Part shown: piece by piece, positions 8,621 to 16,781 of the stretch | Layout of the letters: the number at the start of each line of letters is the position of its first letter | Numbering within the stretch: the stretch's first letter is position 1 | Origin: an uncultured Gemmataceae bacterium | Lineage (GTDB): Bacteria; Planctomycetota; Planctomycetia; Gemmatales; Gemmataceae | NCBI GenBank assembly: GCA_937923405.1 | Contig: CALDUY010000008.1 | Location: 1 to 64,000, forward strand | DNA: 64,000 nucleotides | Reading direction: 5' to 3' | Notes under the pieces: generated by a model | What the model was told of the DNA's origin: nothing | Database searches by the model: none | The model's input: only the letters and a program-made list of their open reading frames with translations | Translations under genes and position numbers: made by a program

Positions 8621-11129
8621 TCTCCGTTTACCCCGTTCGATCGTTCCCACGCATTATGAATTAACCTTTGTGCTGAATCCGGTTGAGCCGACTTATGATG
8701 GCCACGTTCATATCAGAATTGACATTTGCCAACCAACAGACACTATTATCCTGCACGCCGTCGATTTGGAGATTGCCAGTGGAGTATTTCGTGATCGGAT
8801 ACCGACCATTCAATTCGATGCAACCACGGAACAATGTCATCTGGTTTTCGGTGACCAACTCGCAATAGGCTCAGGAACGCTCTCGCTGCGGTTTCGTGGC
8901 TCATTTAATGACCAGTTACATGGCTTGTATCGTTGTCGTTATCGACTTCCTAGCGAAGAATGGCGCTGGTTCGTGGCTACGCATTTTCAGCCCGCTAACG
9001 CTCGTCGAGCATTCCCCTGTTGGGATGAACCAGAGTTCAAAGCCACATTCGCTATCTGTGTTAGCGTTCCAGAACAGTTTCAAGTGATTTCTAATGCACC
9101 AATCGCCTCCGACACATCAGACAAAGGCAAGCGATTTGTCCGATTCACCCAAACGATTCCATTACCAACCTACTTAATCACGATTTTAGTTGGCGAATTT
9201 GAAACCGAAGAACCAACATTTGTCCGATCAATTCCAATTCGAGTTTGGACAGTTTCGGGAAAGTCTCACTTGAGCCATTTCGCCCGACAAGTTGCCTCTT
9301 TTTCTTTACTCTTTTTTGAACAGTATTTCAATCTGCCATATTCAGGACAAAAACTCGATTTAGTCGCATTACCCGACTTCGCTCCAATCGCGATGGAGAA
9401 TTTCGCTGCTCTTATCTTTCGAGAGACCGCACTGCTTGTTGACGAAACCGTCAGCACTCAGAACGAGTTGGAAGATGTTGCTAACGTGATTGCTCACGAG
9501 ATTGCACACTTATGGTTTGGCGATCTCGTGACGATTCGCTGGTGGGATGGATTATGGCTGCAGGAAGCCTTTGCCACGATGCTACAGGTGTTTGTTATCG
9601 AGACCTGGCGACCTGGCTGGCATCAACATATGAAGGTATGTCTGGCCCAAAGTAAAGCATTATTTGTTGACGGATTATTATCCAGTTATCCACTAGAGCA
9701 TTCTGTTCAATCAGCCAAAGACGCAGAGGAAATGTTTGACTCTCTGACTTACGGCAAGGGGGCTGCACTTTTGCGAATGCTTCGGCAATATCTCAGCCCC
9801 TCTAAATTTCAAGATTGCGAACGGACTTTTCTGAAAGTTCATGCCTTGGGCCATGCAGATACTGAAGATTTCCAGCGTGCCTTGGAAAAATCGGCACCTT
9901 CATCGATCAGCCAACTGATGCACGACTGGATTTTTCAAGCAGGATATCCGCGAATCTCCGTCCAACTTCAGGGTAACAAATTGATCCTTGCCCAACAACG
10001 TTTCACCTATTTGCCACGTCCAAAAACGACTCAAGAGCCGCTCTGGCACATTCCATTAACCGTGTTGATGGAGACATCTTCGGGGGAACAAACTCTACAG
10101 TTGATCTTGACGGAACAAGAGCAATGCTGGCATCTACCCAATTCCATCAACTGGTTGATTGTAAATGCTGACGGTCAAAGTTTTGTTCGCGTGAATTATG
10201 AATCTTCTCTATATAAAAACTTGACTGTACGATTGAACCGTTTAGCTCCGATTGTGCGTTTCAACTTGCTTAGTGACTCTTGGGCAAACGTTCTGGCGGG
10301 ATCGACGCCACTGAGCGAATATCTCGACTTAACGGCTAAATTCATTCATGATCCAGATCCTTTGGTCTGGTCCGAGATATTTCGCTGCTTCACCATTTTA
10401 AATCAAATAGCGGATGATGAAGATCGGTACCATATTCAGTTATTTATTCGTGATCGACTCAGACCGATGACTCAGCAACTTGGTTGGCAGCGATGTGCAG
10501 GAGAGGAGAACTGGATCCATTCTCTACGTAGCGAAATGATTACCTTTTTGGGTACTCTAGGTGATGATACTAAAATCCACGCTGAAGCGGAACGGATCTA
10601 CTACGGTAATAAACGTTCCGATCCCGAAATGGAAACGATGGCACTAATTGTATTGGCCCATCTAGGTGATGAATCACGATACTTCGATTTCTTTTACCGA
10701 TACCGTAATGCCACTACACCGCAGGAGGAACAGCGGTACTTATTGGCACTGACTAGATTTCGTGCAACACCTCTTATTGAGAGAACACTAACTGCAACTC
10801 TACAGGATGTTTATCGCCAACAAGATATACCAACTGTTCTCTGCAATTTACTATTGAACGTGGCTAGTCGCCAAAAAACCTGGAATTTCATTCGTGAACA
10901 TTGGAGAAGCCTGACAAGCCGACTTTCTAGTTCTGGTTTCAGTCGCCTTTGTGAAGGAATACTTGGATTAATCAGTTCACATTGGGAACGAGAAGTACGA
11001 GAGTGGTTCTATACCCATCAACTTTCCGAAGTGAATCGGTATGTTGTACAATTACTGGAACAGTTACAAATCTTAGTTGAGTTACAACGCCGAGAAAGGC
11101 AAAATCTTAAGCGATACCTTCGCCGATGA
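8610..11129 (+). CDS. M1-family zinc aminopeptidase
   Basis: An 839-residue member of the gluzincin aminopeptidase family, which removes N-terminal residues from peptides. Seen: substrate-binding AMEN motif at about 261-264 (PIAMENFAAL), the zinc motif HEIAH at 296-300, third ligand Glu319 in WLQEAFA, and a helical C-terminal domain from about 480. The last third is divergent from classical PepN. No signal peptide, so cytosolic. The ATG at 8610 lies inside the end of the preceding IDH-like gene, which suggests translational coupling. Base composition here is visibly more AT-rich than in neighbouring genes (runs such as TTTATTTATTC), so codon use differs from the surroundings. Family call is secure; natural substrate unknown. 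Confidence 0.9.
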   Translation: MVDSLRLPRSIVPTHYELTFVLNPVEPTYDGHVHIRIDICQPTDTIILHAVDLEIASGVFRDRIPTIQFDATTEQCHLVFGDQLAIGSGTLSLRFRGSFNDQLHGLYRCRYRLPSEEWRWFVATHFQPANARRAFPCWDEPEFKATFAICVSVPEQFQVISNAPIASDTSDKGKRFVRFTQTIPLPTYLITILVGEFETEEPTFVRSIPIRVWTVSGKSHLSHFARQVASFSLLFFEQYFNLPYSGQKLDLVALPDFAPIAMENFAALIFRETALLVDETVSTQNELEDVANVIAHEIAHLWFGDLVTIRWWDGLWLQEAFATMLQVFVIETWRPGWHQHMKVCLAQSKALFVDGLLSSYPLEHSVQSAKDAEEMFDSLTYGKGAALLRMLRQYLSPSKFQDCERTFLKVHALGHADTEDFQRALEKSAPSSISQLMHDWIFQAGYPRISVQLQGNKLILAQQRFTYLPRPKTTQEPLWHIPLTVLMETSSGEQTLQLILTEQEQCWHLPNSINWLIVNADGQSFVRVNYESSLYKNLTVRLNRLAPIVRFNLLSDSWANVLAGSTPLSEYLDLTAKFIHDPDPLVWSEIFRCFTILNQIADDEDRYHIQLFIRDRLRPMTQQLGWQRCAGEENWIHSLRSEMITFLGTLGDDTKIHAEAERIYYGNKRSDPEMETMALIVLAHLGDESRYFDFFYRYRNATTPQEEQRYLLALTRFRATPLIERTLTATLQDVYRQQDIPTVLCNLLLNVASRQKTWNFIREHWRSLTSRLSSSGFSRLCEGILGLISSHWEREVREWFYTHQLSEVNRYVVQLLEQLQILVELQRRERQNLKRYLRR

Positions 11130-11223
11130 GTAGGATCTTCCATCTAATCAGATTCTTTTGTATAACATTTACAGGATCAACTTAATATACTGAAGTTCGA
11201 GAGTAGTTTCCTCTAGAGCGATT

Positions 11224-12150
11224 ATGGCGTCCTCCATCTTTGAGATTGTTTGCTCGTGCAGTCAACTACATCGCGGCAAGCGATCAACTCACTACCAATT
11301 GTTCGACTGCCCTCGCTGTGGTCAACGTCTTTTTGTCCTGCCGAGCAGTCCATTCCGACGAGTCGCCAGTTCTCCACCTAGTCATCCTAATATGAGCTGG
11401 TATCTTCCACTACTTGTTGCTTTTGGGGTTATTTTGCTCGTCTTAATTAGTTTTTCTCTCCTCTTACCGCTTCTCACTCGTAAAGAAGGAATTGCTTCCG
11501 TCGATGAGAGTGCGGCTTATGCAGAACAATTGAATCCAGAACTTCAACTCAATCAAGGCCGCCAATCGTTAGCTCAAGGTCGGTTTCGTGTCGCTCGGGA
11601 ACAGTTTGAGTTAGCACTCCGTCAAGGAGCGGCCAGCACCGAGGCAGTGCGGCTCGCACGACAAGCAGAATTGCTCGCTTTGCTTTCTACTCATTCCTTA
11701 GAGGAGATTGCCATTTTTGCGATGCTCGTGCGTGATCCAGAGGAGTGGGCCAAACAGTTTGCCGACTATCGAGGGCGAGCATTTTTATTCGACGCTATCG
11801 TGCATCGAGACAAACACGGAAATCCCGTGTTTGCTCATTATTCGATCGAACTTGAAAATCAGGTTATTCGTATCGCACTAGAAGATATAGAGGCTCTTCG
11901 CGATTTACCGTTGGAAGATCACCCGAGATTAATTTTTGGTGCCCGATTAGCTAGTTTTCAGAGAGAGAAAGGCGGAGATTGGGTGGTTCGCTTTTTCCCG
12001 GATAGCGGCATCCTGATGACCGACCTTGCCGCTGTCGAGGCTTCCTTTATTTCAACTTTAGATGCAGATGTGCAACCGATTCTCGCTCGTCAGGCGCGTT
12101 GGTTAGAGGCACGCAAAGGATTACCGCAAAAGGATCATCAGGAGAAGTAA
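11224..12150 (+). CDS. Zinc-ribbon membrane protein with TPR-like region
   Basis: 308 residues. The N-terminus has a four-cysteine zinc ribbon (Cys10, Cys12, Cys29, Cys32, the last pair in CPRCG) that probably stays cytosolic. A single transmembrane helix spans about 58-86. After it comes a TPR-like helical pair (LNQGRQSLAQGRFRVAREQF, about 111-131) and a mixed alpha/beta domain to the C-terminus, which would then face the periplasm. I do not recognise a named family for the last domain. Zinc-ribbon plus membrane anchor plus TPR is a common planctomycete layout. The next gene starts one base after the stop codon, so they form an operon. Confidence 0.65.
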   Translation: MASSIFEIVCSCSQLHRGKRSTHYQLFDCPRCGQRLFVLPSSPFRRVASSPPSHPNMSWYLPLLVAFGVILLVLISFSLLLPLLTRKEGIASVDESAAYAEQLNPELQLNQGRQSLAQGRFRVAREQFELALRQGAASTEAVRLARQAELLALLSTHSLEEIAIFAMLVRDPEEWAKQFADYRGRAFLFDAIVHRDKHGNPVFAHYSIELENQVIRIALEDIEALRDLPLEDHPRLIFGARLASFQREKGGDWVVRFFPDSGILMTDLAAVEASFISTLDADVQPILARQARWLEARKGLPQKDHQEK

Positions 12151-12151
12151 C

Positions 12152-12643
12152 ATGCTTGAACGCGAATGCTTACTGAATGAATTCGTACTGTATTACTTGC
12201 AAAAATTAGTAGACGGTATTGAGGATTCTGAACTGGATCTCCAACCAGCTCCAGGATTGAATACACCGCGATGGATCCTCGGACATCTGGCAGTGGCCGC
12301 GGATTTCGCTGCGAAGTGGACCAAAGTACCCACTCGTTGCCCTAAATTGTGGTATAAAGCCTTTGGTCCTGGCTCAAATCCGAAAGAAGTTCCTTCGCCA
12401 GCTCCAACAAAGGAAGAGTTGGTCGCGGTAATCATTGAGCAATGCCGCTCCGTTGCCAACGCCCTCAAATCAGCTTCCCCGGAAGCATTAAATCAACCGC
12501 ACGATTTCGCGCCTGTGATGAAAGCGTTTCCATCCATTGCCGATTTTGTGGCCCATCTACTGACGACACATCCGATGCTACATCTGGGCCAACTCTCAGT
12601 CTGGCGTAGACTTCATGGGAAACCAGCTGTACTCGGCTTCTAG
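12152..12643 (+). CDS. DinB-like four-helix protein
   Basis: 163 residues with the DinB/YfiT-like metal-dependent four-helix layout. Histidines in the expected positions are ILGHLAVAADF (end of helix 2) and HPMLHLGQLSVWRR (helix 4). The family includes bacillithiol and mycothiol S-transferases and many members of unknown activity. Start ATG at 12152 is preceded by AGGAG 7 nt upstream, and the gene follows the zinc-ribbon gene directly. It converges with the HEAT/propeller operon, with 20 nt between the stop codons. Substrate unknown. Confidence 0.7.
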   Translation: MLERECLLNEFVLYYLQKLVDGIEDSELDLQPAPGLNTPRWILGHLAVAADFAAKWTKVPTRCPKLWYKAFGPGSNPKEVPSPAPTKEELVAVIIEQCRSVANALKSASPEALNQPHDFAPVMKAFPSIADFVAHLLTTHPMLHLGQLSVWRRLHGKPAVLGF

Positions 12644-12663
12644 CTTGATGCCAAGGACGAGGT

Positions 12664-14313
12664 TCAGTACCGGATAGCCCGAGTGACTTTAGTGTCACGT
12701 TTATATTCCCACACTTCCTTGTTTTTGGCATCCAATTCGACAGCGCGTTTCTGAGAGTACGAAGTAGCAAGAATATTTCCACTGGGTAACACGACACAGG
12801 AAATGGGTTGCTCTAAATTCACCTGTCGAACAACAGTACCTTTGGCGTCATACTCTGCGATACGGTTACTGTACATTTCCGGAATCAGGACATTGCCTTT
12901 GCTGGTAAGATCCAGCCTGCCTCCGGAAGTGCCTACCTCGACGGGGAACCGAACAATCTCCGCACCGTAGATGTCCAACCGGGTGAACACAGTCGCACCG
13001 TGTTGTAAAATGAGCAAAATGTCTCCATTGTCTAGTCGGCGTGCTCGCATGATGGTTACGCCAGGCTGAGGAGTCCAGGAAAAGACCTCTCGGCCATCTC
13101 GATCGATTTCGCTCAATGATTCCTTGGCAGCGATCAGGGTATGTCCATTGCCAAGCCGCTGGGCGACGAGCGGTTCGGTGGCGCGTGTTTCCCAAACAAT
13201 CTTTCCCTCACGAGTCCGCTCTGTGACTCGGTTAGAGTTGTACTCAGCTAAAAGAACTCGATCCCCGGGAAGTGGTTGAGCATCAAGCACCATCGGAACT
13301 CTATCGAACTTCCAGCGTTCTTTATTGTCGCTATTCAGCGAAAGAATTTGCCCTTCGTCGAGCAAAACAATCAAGGTGCGATTAAGCGGCTGAACTGGGC
13401 GCTTAAGGACGCCCAAATCCACTTTGGCTTGATACTCTTTCCACCAGGTCAGCCAAGCTTGACGATATTCCTCTCGTGTCTTCGCCTCACCACTCGTCAA
13501 GATCGGAGCCTTATCTCCGGCTAGTCGGCAAAGCAATTCCTCGGCTTGTCCATGTCGTGGTGTTACCGGCTCTCCTAACTCTTGTATCAATATGGGAATC
13601 GCTTCTGGTCGTTGCCAGCGCGTTAGTTCTAAAGCAATGTCAAAGCGAACGTCCCGTTGCTCATCCGCGAGCAGTTTGACCAGCGCAGGCAAAGCATCGG
13701 TTGCTTCGGCTCGAAGCAGAGCAAGAGCGGCGGCATACCGTCGCGCTCCATTCCGATCTGCCAGGGCGGCAACCAAGAGTGGGTCCGCCTTGCCCTTGCG
13801 TACTGCGACCAGTGACAGCGCCTCTTGCATTACTGGGCCAATTGGTTCGCTTTTCAGCAGCGGTGCCTGCTTGAGCAGTAGTGAAACGGTGCCTTCTGGA
13901 TTGCGGTAAGCCAATAGGCGCACTGCCGCTACTTGAACCCGAACAGACAAGCCGTCGTTGTTAATCTGTCGCAGAATCCGGGCAGCTCGCGAGCGAATTT
14001 CGAGATCATCGTGTTTGAGCGCGTCGAGTAGTTTGGTCTTAGTTACGCGACCAGCCAGTATCAACTCCCGAGTAGCTTCTTCGCGTTTAGCGAAGCGGTC
14101 GTCGCCGAGTTGCTCAATCAGTTGCTCAATGCGTTCCTCGGTAATCGGGAAATCCAGCTGCTTGCGAAGAAAATCGAGCAGTCCACGCGAGTCTGTTGGC
14201 ACACCATTGGCTCGAAGCAATTTCTCATAGTCGGAAACTGGTTCGGGGGCAGCCGAAGGTAAGAGTCTCGCCGTAAGAAGAACACAGAAGACAGCGAGCG
14301 GAATCCAACGCAT
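12664..14313 (-). CDS. Secreted HEAT-repeat/propeller protein, one-module paralogue (third of three)
   Basis: 549 residues: a signal peptide (MRWIPLAVFCVLLTARLLPS), one HEAT-repeat module at about 25-270, closed by a W-x-x-W-W motif (AWLTWWKEY), then a PQQ/NHL-like beta-propeller to the C-terminus with repeated blades of the type RLDNGDILLILQHG and GKIVWETR. The propeller blades repeat a 'name it, then read it out' pattern shared with the two upstream paralogues. The start at 14313 begins the signal peptide and has AGAGAGG upstream; an upstream ORF extension to 14514 would overlap the previous gene. It lies 16 nt behind the previous gene and is likely the last gene of the operon. Periplasmic; function unknown. 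Confidence 0.75.
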   Translation of the reverse strand: MRWIPLAVFCVLLTARLLPSAAPEPVSDYEKLLRANGVPTDSRGLLDFLRKQLDFPITEERIEQLIEQLGDDRFAKREEATRELILAGRVTKTKLLDALKHDDLEIRSRAARILRQINNDGLSVRVQVAAVRLLAYRNPEGTVSLLLKQAPLLKSEPIGPVMQEALSLVAVRKGKADPLLVAALADRNGARRYAAALALLRAEATDALPALVKLLADEQRDVRFDIALELTRWQRPEAIPILIQELGEPVTPRHGQAEELLCRLAGDKAPILTSGEAKTREEYRQAWLTWWKEYQAKVDLGVLKRPVQPLNRTLIVLLDEGQILSLNSDNKERWKFDRVPMVLDAQPLPGDRVLLAEYNSNRVTERTREGKIVWETRATEPLVAQRLGNGHTLIAAKESLSEIDRDGREVFSWTPQPGVTIMRARRLDNGDILLILQHGATVFTRLDIYGAEIVRFPVEVGTSGGRLDLTSKGNVLIPEMYSNRIAEYDAKGTVVRQVNLEQPISCVVLPSGNILATSYSQKRAVELDAKNKEVWEYKRDTKVTRAIRY

Positions 14314-14329
14314 GGTAAACCTCTCTCTG

Positions 14330-16747
14330 TCAACGTCTACGAATGCGGAAGACATAGGCATTGTTAGTCGGGTAATCACCGATCTGATTGCCCGCTTTAT
14401 CGTGTTCATAGATGCGATAAGGCCAGTTTTGTGACGAGACCAAGGTATGCCCATTGGCCAGTCGCAGGGCGTGCATCGGTTGCGTGACAGTGAAGCGCGA
14501 AACCTCTTTACCATCAGAGTTGTACTCGGCGACGGCGTTCATCCAGCCCATCGGCACAAGAACATTGCCATTATTAAGGATCTCATTTTGGTTATAAAAA
14601 ACATTTGGGATTGTCGCCGTCTTGATTTCTCTGCCCTGACGATCTAATCGAATAATCTGGCGGTTTTGTGTGACTACGACGATTTGTCCGTTGGGCAGTC
14701 GTCGAGCAGTCATGATGTCACTGGCCGGGCGATCAATCTTGGTAACCTGACGACCACCTCGATCGAATTCAAACAGAGCGTTACGACAAACCACAAAGGT
14801 TCGGCCGTTCGTTAGGCGTTCCGCTTGCATGGGCCAGTTGCCGATTTTGACCTGCCAGAGAATATCGCCTTTGAGATTCCGTTCAGTGACCATCTGAGCG
14901 TTGTATTCCGCAATGAGAATGCGATTGCCTGGTAGCCATTGCGCGTCCCAGGGCTGTGAAAGCCCCGTCATTTGCCAGCGTACTTTTCGCTCTTTGTCCC
15001 ATTCAACGAGCATATTGTTGCTGGCTTGCACAAGTAACGTGTAGCCCTGATCGCGTAGACGAGGAGTTGGACTAGAACGTTCAAATGCGGTCAGAGTAGC
15101 TTTATTCTCGCTCCACCATTTCTCCCAGGCATTCGCGCGCTTGCCTCGATTACTTTCCCCATCCGGCAAAGCCTGAGGTGGATTATCGCGGGCCAAGCGA
15201 AAGAGAAAATCCTCGGCCAACACAGCTGGCTCACCCGGAGATTCACGCAAGACATTGATTGCGGTCAATACCGCATCGGGTTGTTGAAGTGGAGCTAATG
15301 CAATTGCCGACTTCACTCGGACAGTGGGATCTTTATCTTTGAGCAATTCACGAAGTTGAGGAAGATAATCTTGGCAGGGACCATTCGCCAGGGCCAGAAT
15401 GGCGGCAGCTCGTCGCACGGGAAGTTTGTCGGTGAGCGCTTGTAATAGAGCCTGATGTGCCTTGTTATTGGAATAAGCTGTTGCTGTTAGTGCTAATTGG
15501 ATCTCGTCAGCAATAGCTTCATCTTCAGCAAAAGGTAGATAGTCCAAGAGTGCCTCAACAGCTCCTTTTGGTTTGCGCAGAGCGATCAGCCGGATGGTAA
15601 CCGGAGAAAGCGGCGGGGTTTTGTCGTTTTCGATGGCCGCCAGACATTTCGCCGCTCGATTACGAATTTCCAAATCCGGATTTTTTAATGCTTCTCGCAA
15701 AAGAGGAGTGATGCGGCTCCCCAGCTTCTTCAATTCGATCTCTGCATTCTGACGCACTTCAAAAGAGTCGTCGCCAAGTTTCTCGATGAGCGATTGCACT
15801 TGAGAAGTGGTGGCCCCTGTAATGGTGCGGCTTTTTAACTCGTCCAGTAGTGAGGTGCCTTCGGTGTCGAGCCACCATTTAGCCCACGCTTCACGGACTT
15901 TGGCGCGAGAACTGGCATCGTTACCCAACGTCACCTTGGGGGCTTGTTCGCCGGCCAATTCTTGTAAATAGCCTTCCACCTCGCGAGCCTGAGCCTCGGG
16001 CAAATCACCGAGCAAAACGATTAACGTTGAAACAGCTTTGGCATCCTGTGCTTGTGCCAGGGACAGTGCTGCTCGCAGTCTCACCGAAGGCATGGGATCG
16101 TTAAGGAGTTTGCGTAGCAACTCTCTAGGCTCAAAAACGCCATTGGCACACAAGGCCGTCACTGCTGAAGCTCTGCGCAGCGGATGCTCGTCCGAGAGAG
16201 CATGCACCAACGCGGACGAAGGTCTGCCATTCTCGTAGGCCACCGCTGCCAAAGCTGTTTTCAGTTCGTCCATGACACTGTCGTTTTCGGCATGTGGCAA
16301 ATAAGCCAGAAGAGCCTCAGCAGTGCCCTGAGGCTTGCGAGCCGTTAGCAAGCGAACTGCGGCAATAGTTAGCTGACTGGATTCTTCCTCGAGGAGTTTC
16401 AGGCATTGCCTAGCTAGAGCAGCGGTTTCTGGAGTGTCTACCTCTCGGGCGACCCGGCGAAGTCCAGGTACGGCGGGTGAACCAATAGCAATCAGTTCGG
16501 CGCAGGCCTGATAGCGTTCCGAGGCCTTGGTCGAATCCAGAGCTTCGATCAATTTGTTCATGCGTTCTTGCGAGACGCTTCCAGCTGCTCGAGTACGCAA
16601 GAACGAGACTAGGCTCGGACCATCCACCTGCTGAAATGAAGATTTGAGTTTTTGTTCGTCTTCCGAAAGAGGATCTCTGTCTTGTCCCTGTGCGCTGGGA
16701 AGCAAGATTAGTGTAAGAAATCCGATCGGCAGCAGAGAGCGTCGCAT
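14330..16747 (-). CDS. Secreted HEAT-repeat/propeller protein, two-module paralogue (second of three)
   Basis: 805 residues. After a signal peptide ending near SAQGQ, two homologous HEAT modules follow, at about 30-300 and 300-560. Each carries the line RKP-x-G-x-x-E-A-L-L-x-Y-L-P followed by a helical repeat on loss of neighbouring units, and each ends in a W-x-K-W-W motif (AWAKWWLDT and AWEKWWSEN). The rest is a beta-propeller with WDAQWLPGNRILIAEYNAQ and RLPNGQIVVVTQN blades. Compared with the third paralogue, one HEAT module is duplicated. Start chosen at the signal peptide; only weak GGAA is upstream, fitting coupling to the gene 34 nt before it. The HEAT surface suggests protein binding; the partner is unknown. 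Confidence 0.75.
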   Translation of the reverse strand: MRRSLLPIGFLTLILLPSAQGQDRDPLSEDEQKLKSSFQQVDGPSLVSFLRTRAAGSVSQERMNKLIEALDSTKASERYQACAELIAIGSPAVPGLRRVAREVDTPETAALARQCLKLLEEESSQLTIAAVRLLTARKPQGTAEALLAYLPHAENDSVMDELKTALAAVAYENGRPSSALVHALSDEHPLRRASAVTALCANGVFEPRELLRKLLNDPMPSVRLRAALSLAQAQDAKAVSTLIVLLGDLPEAQAREVEGYLQELAGEQAPKVTLGNDASSRAKVREAWAKWWLDTEGTSLLDELKSRTITGATTSQVQSLIEKLGDDSFEVRQNAEIELKKLGSRITPLLREALKNPDLEIRNRAAKCLAAIENDKTPPLSPVTIRLIALRKPKGAVEALLDYLPFAEDEAIADEIQLALTATAYSNNKAHQALLQALTDKLPVRRAAAILALANGPCQDYLPQLRELLKDKDPTVRVKSAIALAPLQQPDAVLTAINVLRESPGEPAVLAEDFLFRLARDNPPQALPDGESNRGKRANAWEKWWSENKATLTAFERSSPTPRLRDQGYTLLVQASNNMLVEWDKERKVRWQMTGLSQPWDAQWLPGNRILIAEYNAQMVTERNLKGDILWQVKIGNWPMQAERLTNGRTFVVCRNALFEFDRGGRQVTKIDRPASDIMTARRLPNGQIVVVTQNRQIIRLDRQGREIKTATIPNVFYNQNEILNNGNVLVPMGWMNAVAEYNSDGKEVSRFTVTQPMHALRLANGHTLVSSQNWPYRIYEHDKAGNQIGDYPTNNAYVFRIRRR

Positions 16748-16781
16748 CGCGGAAGTTCCAAATAAATCCCGAAAAAGTGGA

